From the NCBI GenBank assembly GCA_030424595.1, contig JAUHWG010000022.1:62001-126000 (forward strand): 64,000 nucleotides of DNA. The letters are read 5' to 3'. Every line of letters begins with the position of its first letter. The stretch's first letter is position 1. This stretch comes from Polyangia bacterium. Lineage in GTDB: Bacteria; Myxococcota_A; Polyangia; Nannocystales; Nannocystaceae. This document shows, one piece after another, positions 16,643-27,565 of this stretch. The translations under genes were made by a program, and so were the position numbers. Below the pieces are notes generated by a model. It saw only the letters and a list, made by a program, of their open reading frames with translations. It did no database searches and was not told the origin of the DNA.

Positions 16643-17181
16643 CGGCGCCGAGGATAGCAGGGCGAGGGGGCACGAGCCGAGCCGGTGAGAGGGGTTCCTT
16701 TCATTCTGTGGGTCGGCGCTCGTCCGTGGAGAACTCGCTGACAACGGCTTCTTTGGCGAGTTCTCGGAGCGACGCAGCGGTCGGCGGTCGGTCTCTCGGC
16801 GGTCGGTCTCTCGCTCGCTCTTCGGCGGCTGCCTCGGGCGCGAAGGTTAGGGGGTGGTGTGGAGGCTGAGGCGAAGGCCGGTCAAGGGGGGACCCCACTC
16901 TCTCAGACAGGTCGGAGCGCGCGTCGACCCCTTGTCCCAAGGGGTCGATGCGCGTCCTAGACTCGTTCGCGGTGTCCCCCCTCGCCCGTCCCCGGCGGCT
17001 CTTCCTCCTGTGAAGGGAGCTGAGGACAGGGGCTGAGCTGCTTGTCCACCGCATGAGGCCTCACAGGGGGATCCTGGTCCTGTGCGGTGGTGCTTCTCTT
17101 GCCGCCGGGAGTTGTAGAGGGCTGGGTCGGGCGTTGTCGGGCGTCGGCTCGGAAGGTGCTGCGGGGGGCTGCCCCCGCGGC
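16643..17181. other. Intergenic region with several inverted repeats, no gene
   Basis: No supported coding frame. Features: a direct repeat of GGCGGTCGGTCTCTC near 16789-16817; a hairpin with arms TCGACCCCTTG / CAAGGGGTCGA at 16923-16947, extended by flanking GCGC; nested inverted repeats CACCGCA/TGCGGTG (17047-17089) and CACAGG/CCTGTG (17062-17084), which could form alternative structures; and GCGGGGG/CCCCCGC at 17161-17178, 4 bp past the proS stop, a probable terminator without a T tract. Confidence 0.6.
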
Positions 17182-18723
17182 TCAGTACGCCTTGGCGATC
17201 AGCACCCGCTGCGGGCTCGGCTTGCCGGTGAGGATGCACTTGCCGGGCTCCGGCGCGGGGCCCTGACCCGGGAGCGGAACGCAGCGGATCGTCGCCTTGG
17301 TCTGCTCCTTGATCGCCGCCTCGGTCTCGGCGGTGCCGTCCCAGTGGCACCAGGCGAAGACGCTCGCGTCGCCGGCGAAGGCGGCGAGGAACTCGTCCCA
17401 GGTGTCGAGGGTGACGGTCTGGGTCTCCATCCGCTCGCGGGCGATCCGGAGCAGCTCCGCCTGGTAGAGGTCCAGGCGCCCGCGGAAGCCGGCGATGAAG
17501 TCGGCCTCGGGGATGAACTCCTTGCCGGTGCCGGCGGCGGTGTCGACCCGCATGCGGACGCAGACCTGACCCTTGGCGATGTCCTTGGGGCCGACCTCGA
17601 TCCGGACCGGGACGCCCCGGCGCTCCCACTCGTAGAACTTCGCGCCGGGGCGGATCGGTCGGTCGTCGACGACGACCTCGACGAAGTCGCGGTAGCGGCT
17701 GCGCGGCTGCGAGAGGTCGATCTCGTCGAGCGACGCCTTGATCCGGGCGCAGGCCTCGAAGACCGCGTCGCGCTCGTGGGCCTTGCGCCAGATCGGGACG
17801 ATGACCGCGTGGATCGGCGCGACCCGGGGCGGCAGGACCAGGCCGGCGTCGTCCGAGTGGGTCATGATGAGGCCGCCGACGAGGCGGGTGGAGACGCCCC
17901 AGGAGGTCTGCCAGACGTAGTCGAGCTTGCCCTCTTCGCTCTGGAACTGGACGTCGAAGGCGCGGCCGAAGTTCTGGCCGAGATCGTGGCTCGTGCCCGC
18001 CTGGAGCGCCTTGCCGTCCTGCATCGGCGCCTCGATGCAGAGGCTCGAGAGGGCGCCGGCGAACTTCTCGCTCTCGGTCTTGACCCCGCGGATCACCGGC
18101 ATCGCCATCACCTGCTCGGCGAAGTCGCCGTAGACGTTGAGCATCCGCTCGACCTCGGCGCGGGCCTCCTCGTGGGTCGAGTGGGCGGTGTGGCCCTCTT
18201 GCCAGAGGAACTCGGTGGTCCGGAGGAACATCCGCGTGCGCTTCTCCCAGCGCATGACGTTCGCCCATTGGTTGATCAGCAGCGGCAGATCGCGGTGGCT
18301 CGAGATCCACTTCGCGAAGTAGTGGCCGATGATCGTCTCGCTGGTCGGGCGGATGACGTAGGGCTCTTCGAGCGCCTCACCGCCGGCGTGGGTGACGACC
18401 GCGAGCTCGGGGGCGAAGCCCTCGACGTGCTCCGCCTCCTTGGTGATGAAGCTCTGCGGGATCAGCAGCGGGAAGTAGGCGTTGCGATGCCCGGTCTCCT
18501 TGAAGCGGGCGTCGAGATCGCGCTGGATCTTCTCCCAGATCGCGTAGCCGTGGGGCTTGATGACCATGCACCCCTTGACCACCTTGGCGGTCTCGGCGAG
18601 CTCGCCCTCGCGGATCACGTCCTGGTACCACTGCGGGTAGTCCTCTTCGCGCGGGGTGATCTTGCCGCCGATCCCGTCGGTGTTTTGCTTCGCGCCCTGG
18701 TCGCTGCCCTTGCCCTTGGCCAT
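17182..18723 (-). CDS. proS: Prolyl-tRNA synthetase, eukaryote/archaeal type
   Basis: A 513-residue class II synthetase that charges tRNA-Pro. It is of the compact eukaryotic/archaeal type without the bacterial editing insertion: '[18 protein letters not shown]' at the start, motif 2 '[20 protein letters not shown]', motif 3 around '[20 protein letters not shown]', then an anticodon-binding domain and a C-terminal zinc-like domain ending 'VLIAKAY'. This type is found in several bacterial groups, including myxobacteria-related lineages. The ATG at 18723 has CATCCT 7 nt upstream, so the mRNA may be leaderless. The frame is open further upstream but those residues are not conserved. The 254 bp upstream show no T-box or other leader that I can recognise. 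Confidence 0.93.
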   Translation of the reverse strand: MAKGKGSDQGAKQNTDGIGGKITPREEDYPQWYQDVIREGELAETAKVVKGCMVIKPHGYAIWEKIQRDLDARFKETGHRNAYFPLLIPQSFITKEAEHVEGFAPELAVVTHAGGEALEEPYVIRPTSETIIGHYFAKWISSHRDLPLLINQWANVMRWEKRTRMFLRTTEFLWQEGHTAHSTHEEARAEVERMLNVYGDFAEQVMAMPVIRGVKTESEKFAGALSSLCIEAPMQDGKALQAGTSHDLGQNFGRAFDVQFQSEEGKLDYVWQTSWGVSTRLVGGLIMTHSDDAGLVLPPRVAPIHAVIVPIWRKAHERDAVFEACARIKASLDEIDLSQPRSRYRDFVEVVVDDRPIRPGAKFYEWERRGVPVRIEVGPKDIAKGQVCVRMRVDTAAGTGKEFIPEADFIAGFRGRLDLYQAELLRIARERMETQTVTLDTWDEFLAAFAGDASVFAWCHWDGTAETEAAIKEQTKATIRCVPLPGQGPAPEPGKCILTGKPSPQRVLIAKAY

Positions 18724-18977
18724 GCGGCGGAGGATGCCCGCCCTCCAGGTGCGGGCGCAAGCCTCCGCGAGCAGAGACCAGGACGCCTGTCGATCCCGCG
18801 GCTCGTGGTCTGCCGGGGAGGGTCGTGCCGGCGGCATGGCTCCCGCGTGTCAGGCAGGGGGAGCGTCGATCCCGGCCTCGACGACGGGGGGGCGCGTCCG
18901 GGCGGGACGGTCGAGGACAGCCGCCCCCCGGAGGCCGTCGCGGTGCGCGTCCGCTGGCGTCCGCTGGCGTCATCCCG

Positions 18978-19838
18978 CTAGAGCGGGGTTTCACAGATGA
19001 TCGGGCGGAGGTTTGCGCAGTCGACGTCGTTCCAGTGACCGACGTTGGAGAGGACGACGCAGTCCTCGTTCATCATCGAGTCGTTGGGCTCGTTCACCGA
19101 CCAGTTGCTCTGCTCTGGGACGAGCGGGGTGCCGTCGACCCAGACAAAGGAGCCCTCGGAGTCGGCGTCGGTGAGACCGATGAACCAGCCGCTGAGGCCC
19201 CCGTTGACGAGATCGAAGATCGCCGTCCCCTCGGCGAGCGTCTCGATGACGACGAGGTCGCCGCCGCGCTGCTGGCAGCGAGCACGGGCTGCGGGGAAGG
19301 CGTACTTCGCCCCGGCGCACAGGTGATAGACGCTCTCGCCGATCGCGTGCATCGAGCAGCCGTCGCAGAGCTCGTTGACGGGTGACCACTCGTCGATGAG
19401 CTGATCGCAGTCGTTGTCGATCGTGTCGCAGAGCTCATCTGCCGCGGGGTTGACCTCGTCGATGGTGTCGTCGCAGTCGAGGTCGTTGTCGACATAGCCC
19501 TCTGGCGCCTCGCAGGCCTCCAGCGACATCTCGGGGTCTCCGTAGCCGTCATTGTCCCCGTCGAGGTACCAGGGCTGCATGTCACAGCCGGTCGTCGTCG
19601 AGCCCGTCGAGCTCGTGGAGGAGGTCGTGGCGCTCTCCGACGTGCTGCTGACGCTCGCCTGCGAGGTCGAGGTCGAGGTCGGGTCCGGGCTCGTCGACGA
19701 CGATGTGCTCGTCTCGGCGTCCGATGAGGAGGACGACGACGACGTCGCCGCGCCGGAGCTGGTCTCCGCTGGGCTGTCGACGAAGCATGCGGATCCGTGG
19801 AGGAGCCCGCCTACGGCGATGACCACAGCGATGCGCAC
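18978..19838 (-). CDS. Lipoprotein with MopE-like calcium motif and C-type lectin-like domain
   Basis: A 286-residue predicted lipoprotein (lipobox HGSAC). After a 70-residue Ser/Thr linker comes a MopE-type segment, 'DGDNDGYGD' and 'LCDTIDNDCDQLIDE', rich in Asp ligands for calcium. The last 120 residues are a C-type lectin-like fold: 'VYHLCAGAKYAFPAARARCQQRGGDLVVI', 'GWFIGLTDADSEGSFVWVDG' and 'DCVVLSNVGHWNDVDCANLRPIICE', with the canonical WND-like motif (HWNDVDC) and disulfide Cys pairs. Such proteins bind sugars or proteins at the surface. GTG start at 19838 chosen for the signal peptide and GGAG 7 nt upstream; an ATG start 120 bp earlier would bury the signal sequence. A paralogue lies at 24381-25370. 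Confidence 0.82.
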   Translation of the reverse strand: MRIAVVIAVGGLLHGSACFVDSPAETSSGAATSSSSSSSDAETSTSSSTSPDPTSTSTSQASVSSTSESATTSSTSSTGSTTTGCDMQPWYLDGDNDGYGDPEMSLEACEAPEGYVDNDLDCDDTIDEVNPAADELCDTIDNDCDQLIDEWSPVNELCDGCSMHAIGESVYHLCAGAKYAFPAARARCQQRGGDLVVIETLAEGTAIFDLVNGGLSGWFIGLTDADSEGSFVWVDGTPLVPEQSNWSVNEPNDSMMNEDCVVLSNVGHWNDVDCANLRPIICETPL

Positions 19839-20062
19839 GGCCCCGCTCCGTCGGGAGTCGCTGGCCTTGGGCCTCGTCGACGCGGTGACCCTCTCGCTCG
19901 CTGGGAGGCGCAGCCTCGGTGCGCTCTCCTGAGTGTGCTCGTCGCGGACGCCCTCCACCGTTCGAGGATAACGCGGGCGGGTCGCCGAGGGGGTCGGCGA
20001 AGCGTGCTCCTGCGCGCGCGGCGGTCAGGCTCGACGAGGGAAGCTCTCCAGAGTCCGTCGCC

Positions 20063-21259
20063 TCAGTCGGCGGTCATCAGCGCGAACTTGAGGTAGCGAC
20101 CCTCGGGGAAGTGGAGGTAGCTCGGGTGGTCCGCCGGCTCATGTCGGCACTCGAGCAGCCGCAGCGGGCGTCGACACTTCGCGGCCGCCTCGCGGAGCGT
20201 CCCGAGGAACATCTCCATCGTGATGTGGCTGGAGCAGGAGGAGGCGGCCAAGAGGCCGCCGCGGGCGACCCTGCGCAGCGCTTGCCGGTGGAGGCGGGTG
20301 TAGGCGCGGAGCGCGTTGGTGACCGCCTGCTTGCGCGGGGCGAAGGAGGGCGGATCGCAGATCACCAGGTCAAAGGTGCGGTCGTCGGCGGCGCAGCGCT
20401 CGAGGTAGGCGAACGCGTCCTCGGCCGCGAACTCGTGCTCGCCTGGATCGACGCCGTTGAGGGTGAAGTTGTCGCGGGCGCCCTCGATCGCCGCGGCCGC
20501 TGTGTCGACGCTCGTGACCCGGGTCGCCCCGCCGAGGGCGGCGGCGATCGAGAAGCCGCCGGTGTAGGAGAAGAGGTTGAGCACGCTGCGGTCCCTGGAG
20601 TAGCGGCGGATGAGCGCGCGATTCTCCCGCTGATCGAGGAAGAAGCCGGTCTTTTGGCCGTGGACCAGGGAGACGCCGAGGTGCATCCCGTGCTCGAGGA
20701 CGGCGGTCGGCTCCGGCGGCGCTTCGCCGTAGAGGGTCCGCGCCTCGGCGAGGGGACCCGGATCGCGGGCGCCCTTGCGGCGGCTGCCGGCGACCCCCTT
20801 GAGGTACACGCCGCGCGGCTGGACGACGTCGACGAGGGCCTGGCACAGCTCGTCCAGGTGGGGGAGCCAGGCCTCGGTGTCGAGCTTGAGCGAGAGGTAG
20901 CCGGCGTAGTTGTCGACGACGACCCCGGGCATCCGGTCGCCCTCTCCGTGGAGCAAGCGGTAGGCGTTGGTCCGCGCTAGGTCGAGCCCCTCCTGGCGGA
21001 GCGTGAGCGCGTCGCGGATCCGGCGACGCCAGAGCTCTGGACCCGGGCGGTCGTCGGCGCGGGTGCTGAGCACCCGAAGCGCGATCGCCGAGCGGGCGTC
21101 GAAGAGGCCGATCCCGAGGAGGCGGCGCTTCGGCGTCAGGAGGGCGACGAAGTCCCCCGTCTCGGCGTCGCGGATCGCCGGCATGGACTCCGCGTAGAGC
21201 CAGGGGTGACCGGCGAGGAGGTGTCCGACCAGTCGTTCGGGGACGGAGACGGCGGTCAT
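20063..21259 (-). CDS. rlmI: Class I SAM-dependent rRNA methyltransferase, RlmI-like
   Basis: A 398-residue cytoplasmic protein. Residues 1-75 are a PUA-like RNA-binding domain ('HPWLYAESMPAI' and 'LGIGLFDARSAIALRVL'). The middle and C-terminal parts carry the methyltransferase: 'GQKTGFFLDQRENR', SAM-binding 'LNLFSYTGGFSIAAALGG', 'DVIC'-like 'LVICDPPSFAPRK' and 'ASSCSSHI', where the Cys can act as nucleophile for m5C formation. RlmI methylates C1962 of 23S rRNA in E. coli; the same target is likely but not shown. TAGGCT lies 8 nt before the ATG, pointing to a leaderless start. Confidence 0.88.
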   Translation of the reverse strand: MTAVSVPERLVGHLLAGHPWLYAESMPAIRDAETGDFVALLTPKRRLLGIGLFDARSAIALRVLSTRADDRPGPELWRRRIRDALTLRQEGLDLARTNAYRLLHGEGDRMPGVVVDNYAGYLSLKLDTEAWLPHLDELCQALVDVVQPRGVYLKGVAGSRRKGARDPGPLAEARTLYGEAPPEPTAVLEHGMHLGVSLVHGQKTGFFLDQRENRALIRRYSRDRSVLNLFSYTGGFSIAAALGGATRVTSVDTAAAAIEGARDNFTLNGVDPGEHEFAAEDAFAYLERCAADDRTFDLVICDPPSFAPRKQAVTNALRAYTRLHRQALRRVARGGLLAASSCSSHITMEMFLGTLREAAAKCRRPLRLLECRHEPADHPSYLHFPEGRYLKFALMTAD

Positions 21260-21407
21260 GGGGCGGGAGCCTACCAGGATCAGCAGATCCGCGCGGTGCT
21301 TCGTCGACCCCACCGGAGGCGATGAGGGCTCGGAGAGGGGTCGACGCCGAGGCGATGAGGAGCCCAGCGGGGCGAGGGACGAAGGGTCGGTCCACGTTCG
21401 GGGCCGG

Positions 21408-21437
21408 CGACGGTAGACGACGGTAGACGACGGTAGA
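21408..21437. repeat. Three tandem copies of GACGGTAGAC
   Basis: Three identical 10-bp units in the gap between the methyltransferase start and the DUF4215 protein stop, just before a pair of hairpins. Non-coding. Confidence 0.85.
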
Positions 21438-21455
21438 CGTGCAGGCTGAGAACGG

Positions 21456-21511
21456 GACGAGCCCTGTCCGCGGGGCGAACAGGGCTCGTCGAAAGGCTCC
21501 GCGAGGAGCCT
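21456..21511. terminator. Two adjacent transcription-terminator hairpins
   Basis: Hairpin one is AGGCTCC-GCGA-GGAGCCT (21494-21511... inner bases), read on the minus strand as a stem followed by TTC right after the stop codon of the DUF4215 protein gene. Hairpin two is a perfect 12-bp stem GACGAGCCCTGT / ACAGGGCTCGTC (21456-21467 and 21479-21490) followed on the minus strand by CCCGTTCT. Together they should stop transcription of the lipoprotein gene before it reaches the methyltransferase promoter region. Confidence 0.65.
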
Positions 21512-21523
21512 GCGTGTCGCCGA

Positions 21524-23209
<1,686 letters not shown>

Positions 23210-23448
23210 AGTTCTCTCGCTATCGTTTGTGTAGGGGTTCAACGCAATCAGGTCGCGGTCGTGTCCCGCACGTGCTGTGTCGCGTAGTTGACAGCGCGGA
23301 GGCGACGACCGGTCGACACTATACCATTCGCGTAGACCCCTCAACGTCGGCTGAGGCGCGCGTTGAGCACCTCTAGGCTGCGTGTGCGATTTCGCCCATG
23401 TGCTCCTAGGGACATCTTTGCCGAGGCCTCCGGGGGCGTTAGGGGGAT

Positions 23449-24246
23449 CTACTTGAGGGCTTCTTTGAGGGCGCGCATCACGACCTCTTCGTTCTCATCC
23501 ATGGTCGAGAGGAGCGCGGTGCAGGGGACGTAGTCGGCGACGGTGATCTGCCCCTCGGGGTACTCCCGAAAGGGGACCGTGTCGCTCTTCAGCCGGACAT
23601 CGCCTGCCCAGGGGACGATCTTCGTCGCCGACTCGCCGGGCTTGGAGATCAGCGCCAGGACCAGGCAGCCCTGCTGCTCGCGGGAGAGGAGGATGCCGAT
23701 CGACGGGGCCTTGCAGCCGCCCTGCGGACAGACCCGCTCTGGCTCCGGTCGGATGTCGAGGGACCGGCCAGGGAGGTTGCGCTGGACGACCGTCCGCGTG
23801 TGTCGCTGGAGAGCTGCGGCGAGCTCATGGTTCTGCTCGACGATGTCGCGGGGGATGATCCGCGGCCAGAAGACGAGAATGCCGCCCGGCTCACCGACCG
23901 AGCGCGAGATATGCTTCTCCTCGATCGTCTCGGGCTCGGCCAGGAGGGGGTTGGTGGTGGCCCCGGCCTGACCACCGGCCTGACCACCGGCCTGACCAGG
24001 CTGACCACCGGCCGGTCCGGCGGCGGCGGGCTGGCCGGCGGCGGGCTGGCCGGTGCTCGGCTGCGCGGCCGGGGCAGGTCCAGGGCTCACGGGTCCGAGC
24101 ACCGACTCCGTCGCGCCGTCCGCGGCAGGCTGCTGCGCGGTCGCGGCGGTGGGGGGGTTTGTGCTGCTGTCGGCCGCGGGATCGCGGATCGCGACGACGC
24201 AGCTGGCGAGCGAGAGGGCGGCGACCAGAGCCACAGGCGTGCGCAT
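23449..24246 (-). CDS. Lipoprotein of unknown function with Gln/Gly/Ala/Pro linker
   Basis: A 265-residue predicted lipoprotein (lipobox LASC at Cys 16). Residues 30-100 form a low-complexity linker containing GQPAAGQPAA and QAGGQAGGQAG repeats. The C-terminal 160 residues are globular: 'GGILVFWPRIIPRD', 'VCPQGGCKAPSIGILLSREQQGCLVLALISKPG' and 'MDENEEVVMRALKEALK'. It contains four to five Cys but no motif I recognise. The start is supported by TACAAT 6 nt upstream of the ATG (24253-24258), a near-consensus -10 box, implying a leaderless mRNA. It diverges from the lectin lipoprotein gene at 24381. Confidence 0.75.
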   Translation of the reverse strand: MRTPVALVAALSLASCVVAIRDPAADSSTNPPTAATAQQPAADGATESVLGPVSPGPAPAAQPSTGQPAAGQPAAAGPAGGQPGQAGGQAGGQAGATTNPLLAEPETIEEKHISRSVGEPGGILVFWPRIIPRDIVEQNHELAAALQRHTRTVVQRNLPGRSLDIRPEPERVCPQGGCKAPSIGILLSREQQGCLVLALISKPGESATKIVPWAGDVRLKSDTVPFREYPEGQITVADYVPCTALLSTMDENEEVVMRALKEALK

Positions 24247-24252
24247 GCGCTG

Positions 24253-24258
24253 ATTGTA
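24253..24258 (-). promoter_or_regulatory. -10 box of the linker lipoprotein gene
   Basis: Minus-strand TACAAT ends 6 nt before the ATG at 24246. No convincing -35 box is seen at 17 bp. Start of transcription would coincide with the start codon. Confidence 0.5.
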
Positions 24259-24344
24259 CCCGATGAGGACGGGGCGACCTGCGCGATGTGTTCGAAGAGG
24301 TGGGTGTTTGAGCCCCCTGGGGGAGGGCGGATCCCGGCTCGATA

Positions 24345-24373
24345 TTGGCTTCCCATGCGCGATCTCGTACGTT
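24345..24373 (+). promoter_or_regulatory. Promoter of the second C-type-lectin lipoprotein gene
   Basis: TTGGCT and TACGTT separated by exactly 17 bp; the -10 box ends 7 nt before ATG 24381. This favours 24381 as start and a leaderless transcript. Confidence 0.5.
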
Positions 24374-24380
24374 GTGGACG

Positions 24381-25370
24381 ATGTTGCCCATGATCTGCCG
24401 ACCCCAAGAGCACGCACGTCTGTCCGCGTCGGTCGGCGCGGCGGTGATCTTCCTCAGCGCCTGTGCCTTTGACGCGACAGGCCTCGGCGGTGAGGCGGGT
24501 TCGGGTGAGGCCGGCAGCGGCGAGAGCACGTCGACGGACGCGACCGGCAGCGGAGGCGGGAGCTCGACCACCGAGGGGACGACGGACTCGAGCGCTGGCA
24601 GCGAGAGCGAAGGGGTCAGCGGGACGACGAGCACGGGGGCAGAGACGACCAGCGATCCCTCGACGAGCGGCGCCCCGACCAGCGACCCCACCGATCCCTC
24701 GACGAGCACGGGCGTCGAGCCCTGTGACTCGCCGATGACCGTCTACCCCGACGGTGACGACGACGGCTTCGGCGACGCCGACGGGGCGCTGGAGACCTGC
24801 GATCCGCCGCCGGGCTATGTCGACATGGCCGGCGACTGCGACGACGGGAACGGCAGCGTCTACCCGGGGGCCGACGAGGTCTGTGACGGCGTCGACAACG
24901 ACTGCGATCTCAAGGTCGACGAGTACTCGGCGGCCAACAGCGGCGCCTGCAACGGCTGCAAGACCGTCGTCGACCAGGACCGCGTCTACTACTTCTGCCC
25001 CGACGAGGACGAGTGGAGCGGCGCTGTCGCCTGGTGCGCGCTACGGGGCGCGCAGCTGGTCTCGATCAACAGCGAGGCTGAGTTCAACCTGGTCTGGTCG
25101 CAGATCAAGTCGCAGGCCGGGGACTTTTGGGTCGGCGCCGACGACATGCAGAAGGAAGGGGCCTACGTCTGGGCCGACGGCACACCCCTCAGCAAGGGCA
25201 ATCCGGGCTGGGCGCAGGGCGAACCCATGGGCGACGGAGTCTTCACCGAGCTCGACTGCGTGGTCCTCGGCGGCGGCTGGCTGTCGATGACCCCAGGTCG
25301 CTTTCGGACGGCGCTCTGCGATCCGATCATCGATCCAGGCTGGGTCTGTGAGGCCGAGCTCGAGGGCTAG
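24381..25370 (+). CDS. Lipoprotein with MopE-like calcium motif and C-type lectin-like domain (paralogue)
   Basis: A 329-residue predicted lipoprotein with lipobox FLSAC. After a Ser/Thr/Gly linker of about 90 residues come 'YPDGDDDGFGDADG' and 'VCDGVDNDCDLKVDEY', MopE-type acidic repeats with near-consensus Ca-binding loops. The C-terminal 140 residues resemble a C-type lectin domain: 'YYFCPDEDEWSGAVAWCALRGAQLVSI', 'DFWVGADDMQKEGAYVWADG', ending with Cys residues 'ALCDPI' and 'WVCEAE'. The carbohydrate-type WND motif seen in the paralogue at 18978-19838 is changed to 'GGWLSMTPGR', so the ligand may differ. The ATG at 24381 is used because a promoter-like pair lies directly upstream. Confidence 0.82.
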   Translation: MLPMICRPQEHARLSASVGAAVIFLSACAFDATGLGGEAGSGEAGSGESTSTDATGSGGGSSTTEGTTDSSAGSESEGVSGTTSTGAETTSDPSTSGAPTSDPTDPSTSTGVEPCDSPMTVYPDGDDDGFGDADGALETCDPPPGYVDMAGDCDDGNGSVYPGADEVCDGVDNDCDLKVDEYSAANSGACNGCKTVVDQDRVYYFCPDEDEWSGAVAWCALRGAQLVSINSEAEFNLVWSQIKSQAGDFWVGADDMQKEGAYVWADGTPLSKGNPGWAQGEPMGDGVFTELDCVVLGGGWLSMTPGRFRTALCDPIIDPGWVCEAELEG

Positions 25371-25504
25371 CAGCGCTCCTGACCCGGATCGTTGTCGGCG
25401 GGCTCGCAGGAACCCCCCCAAAGAAAATGGCTCGTTCGGCGCGGAACGAGATGACGCCGCTCCGCGAGAGCTCCCGTCACAGGCCTGCGAGGGGGGGACC
25501 GAGG

Positions 25505-26266
25505 CTAGGAGGCGTCTCCTGCGTGGATCGCCGCGATCGCGTCGAGATCAAAGCCGCCGGAGCCGCCGGCGCACCACATTCCGTGGCCGTAGTAGCGTTC
25601 GCCGACGTCGACGAGGCGGATCCAGCGGGCGTGGGTGAGCCCCACCTCGGCGAGATCGAACGCGTCGCCGCCGGCGACCTCGTGATCCTGCGGATCGATC
25701 GCGTCTTCGGGGCGGCTCGGATCTCCGGCGTGGACCAGGCCGATCCCCGCGCAACCGACCGGCAGCTCCGCGTCGAGGTCGCAGGGGAACTCGCGCCAGC
25801 GCTCGCCGTCGTCGCTGACGAAGACCCGGGCGGGCTCGACGAAGCTGGCTCCCTCGCCGAGGGCGAAGGGGTTCTCGAAGACGATGAAGTCATCGCCGGG
25901 TCCGTCGTCGATCCCCTCACCGGCGAAGTAGACGGTGATCTCTCCGCCGCACCCGAGGGAGACCACGTCGGTCCCGCCGAGCGCCCCGGCCCCGCGCGGT
26001 GGCCCGAGGATCACGCCCGGCAGGAGCTCGTGGCCGAAGCTGGCGTCGCCGGGGATGAAGGAGTCGACGCAGTCGATATAGGGATCGCTGGCCTCTGCGC
26101 GCGGACAGACGCCGTCGACCGGGCGTTGGTCCTCGGCGTCCGGGAAGTCGTCGTCGCCTAGCCCGCAGGCGACGAGGCTGAGCAGGAGCGGGCCGAGCAG
26201 GCGCGGGCCGAGGTGTCGTCTCAGCGGGGCTGTGGCTCCCCGGTTGATGTCTGCTGCGCCCTTCAT
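25505..26266 (-). CDS. Surface lipoprotein, beta-rich, unknown ligand
   Basis: A 253-residue predicted lipoprotein (lipobox LSLVAC). It has 'SLGCGGEITVYF', 'GPGDDFIVFENPF', 'EPARVFVSDDGERWREFPC' and 'YYGHGMWCAGGSGGFDLDAIAAIH', a set shared by cell-surface proteins that pair an Asp-rich loop with a discoidin-like jelly roll. The Asp-rich turns suggest calcium binding. It has no Ser/Thr linker, unlike the other lipoproteins here. It begins 16 bp after the stop of the membrane-thioredoxin gene, so the two are probably cotranscribed, and the thioredoxin may serve its disulfides (several Cys are present). Confidence 0.7.
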   Translation of the reverse strand: MKGAADINRGATAPLRRHLGPRLLGPLLLSLVACGLGDDDFPDAEDQRPVDGVCPRAEASDPYIDCVDSFIPGDASFGHELLPGVILGPPRGAGALGGTDVVSLGCGGEITVYFAGEGIDDGPGDDFIVFENPFALGEGASFVEPARVFVSDDGERWREFPCDLDAELPVGCAGIGLVHAGDPSRPEDAIDPQDHEVAGGDAFDLAEVGLTHARWIRLVDVGERYYGHGMWCAGGSGGFDLDAIAAIHAGDAS

Positions 26267-26282
26267 CGAGGTCGGGGGTCGT

Positions 26283-27332
26283 CTATCCCTCGGCCAGGAG
26301 GGAGTCGATCTCGCCGGCGAGCGTCGACTCGAGGACCCGGCCCTGGTGGACGAAGCGGACCTGCCCGTCGCGGACGAGGACTGTGTGGGGGAAGACGCGG
26401 ACCCGGAAGATCGTCCGCATCGCGCCGTGGTCGAGGGCGATCGGGAAGGGCAGGGAGTGACCGTCGCGGTACTCCTTGACCTTGCCCAGGCGCGCGGGCT
26501 CGTCGGTGTCGTCGTTGACGGCGATGATCCGGAGGCCCCGGGCTTCGTAGCGGCGATGGAGCTCGGCGAGGGTCGGCATCTCGGTCTCGCAGACGCCGCA
26601 CCAGGTGGTCCAGAAGACCAGGAGGTGGACGCCTTCGCTCAGGTCGTCCCGGCTCACGCTACCGCCGTCGACGAGGTTGGCGGTGAAGGGCGAGATCGGC
26701 TCGCCGACGCTCAGCGGGGCGAGGGTCGCCCAGCGCTCGCTGAGGTAGCGGGCGTCGGCGGTCGCGTTGGCGCCGAGCACGAAGAGGAAGAGCCCGCCGG
26801 CGACGCCCGCGAGGGTCCGCAGACGGGCGCTGAGCGGTACGGCGTGCGCCTCGTCGTCGACGACGTCGGCGCGGATCCAGGCGGCGACGCCGACGGCCCA
26901 GGCCGCGCCGAGCACCTCCGGGAGGTAGACCGGTCCGGGGATCGGCGCCCCCAGGTGGTCGGCGAGGCCGGCCGCCGCGGCGCAGACGATGAGCGGGACC
27001 TTGCACAGCTCGGTCCGCTCCAGGCGATCGCGGCCGAGGGTGAACTCGACGAGGACCGTCGTCAGGACCCACGGGAGGTAGGCGACAAGACCAAGCGCGA
27101 GGGCGATCACCGCCGAGAGACCCTGGCTGGCCTGAAAGTCGGCGACACCGTGGGCGAGCGGCTCGAGCTTGGCCCCGAGCCCGTAGAGGAGCAGGAGCAC
27201 CAAGCCATCGCTCGCGCCTACGCCGGGGGCGAGGCTGCGAACGGTCGATCGGGGGCGGACGAGGATTCCGCCGTATCGCTGGAGTCGCGCGAGCACGGGC
27301 ACTGAACGGCGGGAGGATAGTCCAAGTTTCAT
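26283..27332 (-). CDS. Membrane protein (Yip1-like) fused to a TlpA-type thioredoxin domain
   Basis: A 349-residue fusion. Residues 15-200 contain five or so hydrophobic helices with a layout like the Yip1 domain family ('VLLLLYGLGAKLEPLAHG', 'AYLPWVLTTVLVEFTLG'); this match is tentative. Residues 210-349 are a TlpA/ResA-like thioredoxin: 'VHLLVFWTTWCGVCETEMP' with active-site WCGVC, and 'VFPHTVLVRDGQVRFVHQG' with the cis-Pro. The thioredoxin should face the periplasm and reduce disulfides or apo-cytochromes. ATG at 27332; frames extend upstream but with Arg-rich, unconserved sequence. It is followed 16 bp later by the beta-rich lipoprotein gene. Confidence 0.72.
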   Translation of the reverse strand: MKLGLSSRRSVPVLARLQRYGGILVRPRSTVRSLAPGVGASDGLVLLLLYGLGAKLEPLAHGVADFQASQGLSAVIALALGLVAYLPWVLTTVLVEFTLGRDRLERTELCKVPLIVCAAAAGLADHLGAPIPGPVYLPEVLGAAWAVGVAAWIRADVVDDEAHAVPLSARLRTLAGVAGGLFLFVLGANATADARYLSERWATLAPLSVGEPISPFTANLVDGGSVSRDDLSEGVHLLVFWTTWCGVCETEMPTLAELHRRYEARGLRIIAVNDDTDEPARLGKVKEYRDGHSLPFPIALDHGAMRTIFRVRVFPHTVLVRDGQVRFVHQGRVLESTLAGEIDSLLAEG

Positions 27333-27565
27333 CGCGCGGTCGCCGAGATGCCGGAAGAGGGGCCTGCGATCCCCGCAGAGCGGGGATGTCCGCGTCCGCG
27401 ACCGAGGGTAGAGCGGTCCGCGCTTCCGCGCTCGTCCGCCCGCGAGCGCGCGCCCCTCGCGTAGCATGAGGTGGACCGCTCACCCACATCAGCGGGCGTT
27501 TGAGGCCATCGCCACCGCCTTGCGGGGCTCGCCTCGCTGTCGCGGCATCTGATACCGTCTGCTTC

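Noticed and set aside
16847-18310. A 487-residue frame overlapping proS on the same strand
   Set aside because: It lies in another frame of the prolyl-tRNA synthetase gene and is Arg/Pro/Gly-rich without motifs; proS is certain.
18724-18977. T-box leader in front of proS
   Set aside because: No T-box consensus or terminator/antiterminator pair is seen, and a -10-like box lies directly before the start codon.
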